A DNA stretch of 9,955 nt from contig JANRIC010000171.1 in NCBI GenBank assembly GCA_033765345.1, positions 1-9,955 on the forward strand. Direction: 5' to 3'. Source of the DNA: JANRIC01 sp033765345 (GTDB lineage Bacteria; Bacteroidota; Bacteroidia; Cytophagales; Microscillaceae). The position numbers and the translations under genes were made by a program. The stretch's first letter is position 1, and the number at the start of each line of letters is the position of its first letter. Positions 1-6,729 of this stretch are shown piece by piece. The notes under the pieces are model-generated. The model searched no databases, was not told the origin of the DNA, and worked only from the letters and a program-made list of their open reading frames with translations.

Positions 1-97
1 ATTATTTTAATTATTTTAATTATTTTAATTATTTTAATTATTTTAATTATTTTAATTATTTTAATTATTTTAATTATTTTAATTATTTTAATTATTT
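1..97. repeat. 9-bp AT tandem repeat (ATTATTTTA)n
   Basis: Ten perfect, in-phase copies of ATTATTTTA run from the first base, followed by a 7-base partial copy that reaches into the TAA stop codon of the leftward gene (stop on the minus strand at 96-98). The array is cut by the window edge, so its true length is unknown. Read on the coding strand of that gene the unit is TAAAATAAT. Two of its three frames contain stop codons, so it is not a protein repeat. It lies where a terminator or 3' UTR would be expected. Its perfection implies recent expansion by slippage, or an assembly that stopped inside a longer array. Confidence 0.95.
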
Positions 98-1619
98 AAT
101 AATCATCTTCATCCTCATCCAGGTCAAAATCTGTAGGCATATTAAACATACTACTCAATAGGTCTTTGAACTGTAAACCAGTGCTGAGGGTATTTTTGCT
201 GATAATGGAATATTCCGCCAGACCGTGCAGGGCAAATTCCATCAGAAATATTTTCATATCGTGGCTTTCGGAGCCGTGGTACTCTTCAATCAGGTGGCTA
301 AGTCCTTTGACCTTTTGCAGGTTTTGCGTGTATTCTTTGTGAGAGAAGTCGCTGAGGATGTCTATCGTATTGCCTTCTCCAAACCAATCCGTAATGGATT
401 TGTAAGGATTTTTTTCCTTTTGTTTTTTCATTTTTTCAGGATCAGGGAAAAAATCCAAAAACATAGATCGGATTGTTTTGCCGATCATATTTTGGGCTAC
501 AATGATGGGTCCTTCCTGCTCACCTTCATAGACCAATTCTACTTTTCCGGTCAGAGAAGGGATGACACCCCACAAATCAGCAATGCGGCAATAGGTCTGA
601 GATTCGTTATTGATCAAGGCGCGACGTTCGGCGGCACTGACCAGGTTTTCGTAGGCGGAGATCGTCAGTCGGGCAGAAACCCCACTTTTGGCATCTACAT
701 ACTCACTTTTACGCGCCTCAAAGGCGAGTTGCTCTACCATGTTTTTCATCAGATCATTCAGGATTACCATTTTGCTCTGCTCAGGTAGGATGCTTGCCTC
801 CTGTTCGGTAATCTTACGACTTACCTCAATATTTCTGGGGTAATGTGTAATAATCTGACTATCGATACGGTCTTTGAGAGGAGTCACGATACTTCCTCGA
901 TTGGTATAATCCTCGGGATTAGCCGTAAAAACAAACTGAATGTCCAAAGGTAATCTTAATTTGAAACCCCGAATCTGGATATCTCCTTCTTGCAAAATAT
1001 TAAAAAGAGATACCTGAATGCGTGCCTGCAAATCCGGCAATTCATTGATCACAAAAATACCCCGGTGCGATCTGGGGATCAAACCGTAGTGGATTACCCG
1101 CTCGTCGGAGTAAGGCAACTTCAATGTTGCGGCTTTGATCGGATCTACATCACCGATCAGGTCAGCCACAGATACATCAGGCGTAGCCAACTTTTCGGTA
1201 TAACGCTCGCTGCGGTGTAGCCAGGTGATGGGGGTATTGTCCTGAAGCTCGGCAATCAGGTCTTTGGCGTATCTTGAGAGGGGTCGCAGAGGGTCATCAT
1301 TGAGTTCAGAGCCTTCCACCACGGGGATATACTCATCCAGAATATTGACCATCAATCGGGCAAGGCGTGTTTTTGCCTGACCGCGCAGACCCAGTAGATT
1401 GATATGGTGTTGGGAAAGAATGGCACGCTCCATTTCAGGGATAACCGTTTCTTCATAACCCCAGATTCCTTCAAAAACCTGTTCTTTATTTTTTATTTTT
1501 TGTATAAGATTTTCTCGTAATTCCTGTTTAATTGATTTAGGCTGATAGCCGGTTTTTTTTAGTTCTCCCAGTGTTTTGATAGTCAATAACTGAGTGCTAG
1601 AAAGGTTTTTATAACTCAT
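96..1619 (-). CDS. MoxR/magnesium-chelatase-like AAA+ ATPase
   Basis: A 507-residue cytoplasmic AAA+ ATPase resembling the BchI/ChlI and MoxR chaperone-like ATPases, which remodel protein complexes using ATP, often with a von Willebrand A-domain partner. Visible motifs: Walker A GLRGQAKT at residues 77-84; Walker B-like GIFVINE at 187-193, with Asn where Asp is usual; sensor 1 FTAN at 231-234 followed by PEDYTNRG; arginine-finger candidate R251 in LKDRID; sensor 2 SGVSAR at 312-317. The roughly 70 residues before Walker A are extended. Beyond the AAA+ core is a 180-residue C-terminal region ending in a very acidic tail, DLDEDEDDY. The family is often annotated 'magnesium chelatase' in Bacteroidota, but no porphyrin pathway genes are here, so a Mg-chelatase role is unlikely. 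The ATG at 1619 is the first start in the open frame. No Shine-Dalgarno sequence is seen, as is usual in this phylum. Any gene downstream lies off the left edge. Fold assignment is firm; cellular role unknown. Confidence 0.9.
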   Translation of the reverse strand: MSYKNLSSTQLLTIKTLGELKKTGYQPKSIKQELRENLIQKIKNKEQVFEGIWGYEETVIPEMERAILSQHHINLLGLRGQAKTRLARLMVNILDEYIPVVEGSELNDDPLRPLSRYAKDLIAELQDNTPITWLHRSERYTEKLATPDVSVADLIGDVDPIKAATLKLPYSDERVIHYGLIPRSHRGIFVINELPDLQARIQVSLFNILQEGDIQIRGFKLRLPLDIQFVFTANPEDYTNRGSIVTPLKDRIDSQIITHYPRNIEVSRKITEQEASILPEQSKMVILNDLMKNMVEQLAFEARKSEYVDAKSGVSARLTISAYENLVSAAERRALINNESQTYCRIADLWGVIPSLTGKVELVYEGEQEGPIIVAQNMIGKTIRSMFLDFFPDPEKMKKQKEKNPYKSITDWFGEGNTIDILSDFSHKEYTQNLQKVKGLSHLIEEYHGSESHDMKIFLMEFALHGLAEYSIISKNTLSTGLQFKDLLSSMFNMPTDFDLDEDEDDY

Positions 1620-2036
1620 TCAAGTATAAGTTTAATTTAATGAAGAAGACCCAAAATGAAAATAAACTAGTGTATAAAGATGCAAATAAAATTCGTGATT
1701 TGAAAATTAACATGTAAGGTTCTTATGAAATTTATACCCATATTAAATTGATGTGATTGATTAAGCAACACAAGGTTTCTAATAAGTAAGATTTTGATGG
1801 ATAATATTTTATAGATAAACTAAGTGCGTTCTCGAATAAACAACCCGAATTACGAAAATTTTATAAAACTTGAAATCAAGGTCAAAATCCGGTAAACCAA
1901 TCCTGTAAATTTCGCAAATCTGATTAATCCCAGTATAAAAACTAAAATTTCCTAAAGCCACTTGGGTTTAAGGATAATCTGATAAATTAAGTAGAAATTC
2001 AAAGAATTTGTTTTAAACAATATTCAGCTTGTAAAT
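1620..2036. other. AT-rich intergenic spacer, no gene seen
   Basis: This 417-bp spacer separates two leftward genes. No credible open reading frame, tRNA or conserved RNA is visible. It should contain the promoter of the ATPase gene, but I find no full TAnnTTTG element on the minus strand. The nearest is TTTATTTG (plus-strand 1683-1690), without a convincing upstream TTG. At 2004-2025, 12 bases beyond the stop of the small membrane protein, GAATTTGTTT and AAACAATATTC form an imperfect AT-rich inverted repeat with one bulge. It has no clear T-tract and is only a weak terminator candidate. Confidence 0.6.
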
Positions 2037-2336
2037 TCATAAACCGATCAAGATTCTAAAAACTAAAAAGACTCCCAAAGCCGCGATAATTATAGCGACA
2101 AGAATGACCCGCTGCTCCCTTCTTTGAAGCTCCCAAAATGTTTTTTTGTATATTTTTGGTAAATAAGTAGAGGTAAAAGCTCCGGCAAATGTCCATAAAA
2201 GCCCCATACTCAGATGAATGTACTTTCGGGTGCTTTGATCTTGAATCTGATCTGCAAAAGTGAACATAAAAACCAGGCTTAAGATAATGACGGTATAAAA
2301 TATCAATACAATTTTACTATCCGGTGCTAATGACAT
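2037..2336 (-). CDS. small three-helix membrane protein, unknown function
   Basis: I do not recognise this family. The 99-residue product has three clear hydrophobic segments at about residues 9-28, 39-59 and 77-97. A short polar loop (DQIQDQSTRK) separates the first two. A basic, aromatic loop (KIYKKTFWELQRREQR) separates the second and third. By the positive-inside rule that loop, with the extreme N-terminus less certain, would be cytoplasmic. It is very probably an inner-membrane protein. The start chosen is the ATG at 2336. A TTG at 2372 would add 12 lysine-rich residues in the same frame, and is less likely because TTG starts are rare and an A-rich stretch lies before the ATG, as is common in Bacteroidota. 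The gene is divergent from the oxoprolinase-like gene with about 80 bp between starts, so the two may share a control region. Hydrophobic patterning and a clean frame make it likely a real gene, though it is short. Confidence 0.65.
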   Translation of the reverse strand: MSLAPDSKIVLIFYTVIILSLVFMFTFADQIQDQSTRKYIHLSMGLLWTFAGAFTSTYLPKIYKKTFWELQRREQRVILVAIIIAALGVFLVFRILIGL

Positions 2337-2372
2337 GGATTTTAGATTTTTTTGTTGTAGTTTGTTCTTCAA

Positions 2373-2400
2373 TTGAGGTGAAAATATATCTATAATTTTT
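2373..2400 (+). promoter_or_regulatory. candidate Bacteroidota-type promoter for the oxoprolinase-like gene
   Basis: TTG at 2373-2375 and TAATTTTT at 2393-2400 are 17 bp apart. They match the Bacteroidota primary sigma pattern (TTG, 17-23 bp, TAnnTTTG) with one mismatch in the -7 element. The -7 box ends 16 bp before the ATG, giving a very short leader. The region is AT-rich, so chance matches are common. Confidence 0.3.
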
Positions 2401-2416
2401 AAGAAACCGCATACCT

Positions 2417-5400
2417 ATGCATAAATTCAAAATTGCCATAGACACCGGAGGCACTTTTACCGATTGTATTGCCTGGGATTCTTCAGGAAAAGAGCATAAA
2501 TTAAAAGTTCTGAGCAAGGGTGTACTGAGAGCAAAAATACTAGAATGGCTCGACCCACAAACTGTTAAAATACAAAATACCTGGAATCTGCAAAAGGACA
2601 TTTTGTCTGGTTATACCTTTCAATTGTTAAAATTATCACACGAAAAGCAACTTGTTGAAAAATTTGATTTTGAAAAAAATATTTTATACCTATCCAAACC
2701 CCTCCACGTACCTCCTGAAAATCTGATACCCGGACAAAGTTTTGAGCTGAATGGAAACGAAGAAGCCCCCATTTTAGCCGCCCGAATCATCACTCGAACA
2801 GGGCTTCACGAGCAATTGCCTCCCCTAGAAATGCGCTTAGGCTCCACCCGTGGCACCAATGCTCTTCTCGAAAACAAAGGAGCAAAAACAGCTCTTTTCC
2901 TCACTCAAGGGTTTAGAGATTTGCTGGTCATCGGCACACAACAACGCCCGGATATTTTTGCTTTGAAAATTGAAAAACCTGCTCCTCTCTACCATCAGGT
3001 GGTCGAGGTGGAAGAAAGACGCAATGCCCAGGGAGAAATCCTCAAACCACTGGTATTGCCTGATGATATTCTTTTATCCGAACTCCGGGAAAACGGCATA
3101 GAAACCATTGCCATCGCTTTGATGCACGCTTATAAAAACCCAGCACACGAACTGGAGCTCAGAGACTTTCTACAGTCCAAAGGATTTAAATACATCTCGC
3201 TTTCTTCAGAATTATCCCCTCTCATCAAATACCTCTACAGAGCCGAAACTGCCCTGGTCAATGCTTATTTAGAACCTATTATTAAAGATTATTTGCAGGG
3301 AATTCTCCTAAAAATGCCCCAAAATAAGCCCAACCTTTTAAAAGTAATGAGCAGTGCGGGCAGTTTGATGAGTGCCGTACATTTCAGAGCCAAAGACAGC
3401 CTTTTGAGCGGACCCGCAGGAGGAATCGTAGGAGCAGCCAAAATCGCCGGGTTATCTGGGTTTGATCGCATAATCACTTTTGATATGGGAGGTACCAGCA
3501 CAGATGTAGCCCTTTACGATAAAAGTTATGATTATAAATATGAGTTGCATATAGGGAATGCTCACCTGCATACACAAGCCCTGAATATCGAGACGGTAGC
3601 GTCCGGCGGAGGTTCTTTGTGTTATTTTGACGGTATAAAACTCAGAGTCGGTCCCGAAAGTGCCGGCTCGACTCCAGGACCCGCAGCTTATGGTGCCGGA
3701 GGGGATTTGACCCTGACGGATGTACACATTCTATTGGGGCATTTGGATACGTATTCTTTTGGTATTCCGATCTTTCCGGAGGATGCTCGCTTAAAACTCA
3801 AAGAAATACAACATCAAATCTTTCAAAAAACGGGGGAGCAACTTTCGGAAGAAAATATCCTGCAGGGATTTCTTGATATTGCCAATGAAATCATGGCGGG
3901 TGCAATCAAGAAAATATCCCTAGCTCGAGGGTATGATCCTAAAGACTACGCTTTGCTGGCTTTTGGTGGGGCAGGAGGGTTGCACGCCTGCCAAATTGCC
4001 GATTTGTTGCAAATAAAAACGATCTTGATTCCTGAAAACGCTGGTATCCTCAGTGCTTATGGAATTAGCCAAGCTCGCCTGGAAAGATTTGCCGAAAAAC
4101 AAATGTTATTAGCACTCCACGAATCTGAGCATTTACTGACAGAAGCTTTCAGAGAAATTCGGGAAAAAGCCACAGATCAATTGATCCGGGAAGGACTGGA
4201 GGCTTCCGAGATTTTCATAAGCGAGCAATTGGTGTTTCTGAGGTTCAAGGGGCAAGAACTCGCCCTACCCGTTAATTATGCCGATCTTGAAATCATGAAA
4301 CGACATTTTGAAGCGGCTTATAGAAATTTATACGGGCATTGGCTTGAAAATCGTGTACTTGAGATAGAGTCTATCCGGGTACTGGCTGCTGAAGTACTCC
4401 CCGAAAATATAACTTTTGTTGAAAACATTCAAAAGAACTTCCCTGAAAAACAGCGGTTCTTGAAGTCATTTGTAAACAATCAATGGAATCAGCTACCCAT
4501 CTTTAAAGTCGAGGAATTAAAACCGGGGGCGTATACAGATGAACCTGCTGTACTTACAGGGACTTTACATTCTGTTTTTCTGGAGCCAGGCTGGTCGTTT
4601 GAGCAAGACAGTGTTGGAACGTTCATTCTTAAAAAACAAGAAAAAAGCGTGTTTCAAAAATCCGAAATTATTACGGAAGAAGTCGCCCTAGAGTTATTCA
4701 CCCATCGATTCAGCTTTATAGCTGCCCAAATGGGTACAATGCTTCAAAGAACTGCCATTTCGGTCAATGTCAAGGAAAGGCTGGATTTTTCCTGTGCATT
4801 GTTAGACAATCAGGGCGAACTGATTGCCAATGCACCGCATATTCCGGTGCATCTCGGAAGCTTGGGTGTATGTGTACGTACTTTAAGAAACCACCTCCCG
4901 ATGAATCCAGGAGACGTGATTATTACCAATCATCCCAAATTCGGAGGCTCACATTTGCCAGATATTACATTGGTAAGCCCGGTTTACACCGCACACCATG
5001 AGTTGGTCGGCTATGTAGTCAATCGAGCACACCATGCCGAAGTCGGAGGGATACGCCCTGGCTCCATGCCCCCCCAGGCAACAAAACTCATCGAGGAAGG
5101 TGTGGTCATATCCCCCCAATACCTGATAAAAGCTTATGAGCCGCAATGGGAGCTTATCCGGGCTTTGCTTTCGGCCGGTCCTTATCCCTCAAGGGCAATA
5201 GAAGAAAATCTGGCAGACTTAAATGCAGCCCTGGCAGCCAATCGAAACGGAGAACTGGCCTTGCAGCAATTGGTACAAAGTTTTGGTTTGGAAAAAGTAC
5301 AGACTTACATGCAAAAACTGAAAGATTATTCTACGCAAAAAATCAAACGCAAATTAGATGAAATAGCCCTCCATCATCCCAAAATCAAAGAAGGCATCAC

Positions 5401-6229
5401 CGTACAAGAATTGCTGGATGACGGCACCATCCTTCAGGCAAGGCTTCGGTATCATCAGGAGATTTTAAGTATTGATTTTAGCGGTACTTCGCCTACACAT
5501 CCGGCAAATCTGAACGCCAACCCGGCGATTACGACCAGTGTGGTTATTTATGTATTGAGGGTATTATTGCAGGAAGATATTCCGCTCAATGATGGAATTT
5601 TAAAACCTGTGCAAATCCTTATTCCACAACATACGCTTTTAAATCCCATATTCCCGGATGACCCAGCTCAATGCCCAGCAGTAGTGGGAGGGAATGTAGA
5701 AACCAGCCAAAGATTGACCGATACCCTGCTCAAAGCTTTTGAAATATTGGCCTGTAGCCAGGGAACTATGAATAATGTCTTGTTTGGCAATGAAAATTTC
5801 GGTTATTACGAAACCATCTGCGGGGGAGGGGGGGCAGGAGAAGATTTTGCCGGGGCATCCGGTGTGCATCAGCACATGACCAACACACGAATTACCGACC
5901 CGGAAATCTTGGAACTGCGATACCCTGTCATTCTACAAAAATTTGAACTCCGACAGGGCTCTGGAGGGCTGGGCAGGTTTCCCGGAGGAGAAGGGGTAAT
6001 CAGAGAGATGACTTTTCTTCAAAAAGTAGCCCTTTCTGTATTGAGTCAGCATCGGGTACAAGTACCTTATGGACTACATGGAGGTGCGTCGGGTGTCGTG
6101 GGAGAACAGTACATACTCCGAAAAAATGGAGAAAAGTATCTTTTATCAGGATTGGATAAGGCAGAACTGGAAGCCGGAGATACCTTTGTGATCAAAACAC
6201 CAGGCGGAGGGGCTTATGGTCGTTTTTAA
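2417..6229 (+). CDS. fused hydantoinase A/B, 5-oxoprolinase family protein
   Basis: A 1270-residue cytoplasmic enzyme with HyuA-like and HyuB-like parts in one chain, the layout of eukaryotic-type 5-oxoprolinase (about 1290 residues), which hydrolyses 5-oxo-L-proline to glutamate with ATP. The HyuA part is an actin-like ATPase. It shows phosphate-binding DTGGTFTD at 9-16, TRGTNALLE at 144-152, SGPAGGIVGA at 331-340, DMGGTSTD at 356-363, ASGGGS at 395-400, and GPESAGSTPGPAAYG at 412-426. A HyuA C-terminal region follows to about 735. The HyuB part spans about 750-1265, with QRTAISVNVKERLDFSCAL at 777-795, NHPKFGGSHLPDI at 838-850, NRAHHAEVGG at 869-878, SGTSPTHPANLNAN at 1022-1035, and GGGGAGEDFAG at 1136-1146. 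The HyuA and HyuB signatures are present and the frame is unbroken. There are about 60-70 extra residues between DTGGTFTD and TRGTNALLE compared with common HyuA proteins. Hydantoinase or another cyclic-amide or carboxylase activity cannot be excluded. The ATG at 2417 places the DTGGTFTD motif at the expected distance from the N-terminus. It stands alone on its strand. Confidence 0.93.
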   Translation: MHKFKIAIDTGGTFTDCIAWDSSGKEHKLKVLSKGVLRAKILEWLDPQTVKIQNTWNLQKDILSGYTFQLLKLSHEKQLVEKFDFEKNILYLSKPLHVPPENLIPGQSFELNGNEEAPILAARIITRTGLHEQLPPLEMRLGSTRGTNALLENKGAKTALFLTQGFRDLLVIGTQQRPDIFALKIEKPAPLYHQVVEVEERRNAQGEILKPLVLPDDILLSELRENGIETIAIALMHAYKNPAHELELRDFLQSKGFKYISLSSELSPLIKYLYRAETALVNAYLEPIIKDYLQGILLKMPQNKPNLLKVMSSAGSLMSAVHFRAKDSLLSGPAGGIVGAAKIAGLSGFDRIITFDMGGTSTDVALYDKSYDYKYELHIGNAHLHTQALNIETVASGGGSLCYFDGIKLRVGPESAGSTPGPAAYGAGGDLTLTDVHILLGHLDTYSFGIPIFPEDARLKLKEIQHQIFQKTGEQLSEENILQGFLDIANEIMAGAIKKISLARGYDPKDYALLAFGGAGGLHACQIADLLQIKTILIPENAGILSAYGISQARLERFAEKQMLLALHESEHLLTEAFREIREKATDQLIREGLEASEIFISEQLVFLRFKGQELALPVNYADLEIMKRHFEAAYRNLYGHWLENRVLEIESIRVLAAEVLPENITFVENIQKNFPEKQRFLKSFVNNQWNQLPIFKVEELKPGAYTDEPAVLTGTLHSVFLEPGWSFEQDSVGTFILKKQEKSVFQKSEIITEEVALELFTHRFSFIAAQMGTMLQRTAISVNVKERLDFSCALLDNQGELIANAPHIPVHLGSLGVCVRTLRNHLPMNPGDVIITNHPKFGGSHLPDITLVSPVYTAHHELVGYVVNRAHHAEVGGIRPGSMPPQATKLIEEGVVISPQYLIKAYEPQWELIRALLSAGPYPSRAIEENLADLNAALAANRNGELALQQLVQSFGLEKVQTYMQKLKDYSTQKIKRKLDEIALHHPKIKEGITVQELLDDGTILQARLRYHQEILSIDFSGTSPTHPANLNANPAITTSVVIYVLRVLLQEDIPLNDGILKPVQILIPQHTLLNPIFPDDPAQCPAVVGGNVETSQRLTDTLLKAFEILACSQGTMNNVLFGNENFGYYETICGGGGAGEDFAGASGVHQHMTNTRITDPEILELRYPVILQKFELRQGSGGLGRFPGGEGVIREMTFLQKVALSVLSQHRVQVPYGLHGGASGVVGEQYILRKNGEKYLLSGLDKAELEAGDTFVIKTPGGGAYGRF

Positions 6230-6425
6230 TGAAGCGTAGGTTTTTATCACATACCCTATGCATTTTATGTCTATGTAAAATATAACCCTAAATTCTATCT
6301 AAAACATATAGTTATTATTCAAAAAAATATTGAATTATTTTGATTTTTGTAGTAAATTAGCCCTCAATTTAGAAATTAGAGAAGGGTTTTCTCTAGCTTG
6401 GTGTAAAAAGACTGAAAAAATTGTG

Positions 6426-6441
6426 TGAGTTTTTTAACTCA
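6426..6441. promoter_or_regulatory. 16-bp palindrome upstream of promoter, possible operator
   Basis: TGAGTT-TTTT-AACTCA is a perfect inverted repeat with 6-bp arms and a 4-bp centre. It ends 2 bp before the candidate -33 TTG of the surface-protein promoter, a place where an activator or repressor could bind. It could also form a small RNA hairpin, but no T-tract follows. AT-rich palindromes of this size arise by chance, so the call is tentative. Confidence 0.25.
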
Positions 6442-6443
6442 TC

Positions 6444-6475
6444 TTGAGAAAATATCTTTTATTTAATTAATTTTG
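6444..6475 (+). promoter_or_regulatory. candidate Bacteroidota promoter for the surface-protein genes
   Basis: TTG at 6444-6446 and a perfect TAATTTTG (TAnnTTTG) at 6468-6475 are separated by 21 bp, within the range for the Bacteroidota primary sigma factor. It is the only full -7 match with a suitably placed TTG that I found in this spacer. Transcription would start near 6482, leaving a leader of about 250 bases before the ATG at 6730. A second, closer promoter cannot be ruled out. Confidence 0.45.
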
Positions 6476-6729
6476 TGCATAAACTCACAAATCAGGTTAT
6501 AACAACCTCTAAATAAGCATTCTTTTATCATCAATTACATAGTTTTACTCCACTAAGCATTACATCTTAATTTCTTCGCAAGCCAACAATTGCATAGGAT
6601 CACGAATTGTGTCTTAACCTTACAAAGTTATTTTCACCCTCAAAATGCATTGAGTTCGAATAGATTTCTTTGTAACTTGAGAAAAAAATTAGGGACACTA
6701 AAATTTAGAAAACTTAGATAAACAAACCG

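Larger units (their letters stand above)
6230..6729. other. 500-bp AT-rich intergenic spacer
   Basis: No gene is visible. The spacer holds a promoter candidate and a 16-bp palindrome, annotated separately. It also has a 7-bp hairpin at 6377-6395 (TAGAGAA, loop GGGTT, TTCTCTA) about 150 bp after the oxoprolinase-like stop codon. That hairpin has no T-tract, so it is at best a weak terminator. If the promoter at 6444-6475 is used, the mRNA of the next gene has an untranslated leader of roughly 250 bases, long enough for a regulatory element. I recognise no riboswitch class in it. Confidence 0.6.

Noticed and set aside
225..788. 187-residue plus-strand open frame opposite the ATPase gene
   Set aside because: It is antisense to a gene with clear AAA+ motifs, and its translation shows no recognisable domain.
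96..1619. True magnesium chelatase subunit for chlorophyll synthesis
   Set aside because: The N-terminal and C-terminal extensions, the NE Walker B and the absence of pigment genes in the window point to a MoxR/chelatase-like relative instead.
2317..2601. 94-residue minus-strand open frame overlapping the start of the oxoprolinase-like gene
   Set aside because: It covers the DTGGTFTD-coding region of a well-supported gene and part of the small membrane protein gene in another frame. No plausible protein features.
6377..6395. Terminator after the oxoprolinase-like gene
   Set aside because: The 7-bp AT-rich hairpin has no T-tract and is about 150 bp past the stop codon, so it is not convincing as an intrinsic terminator.
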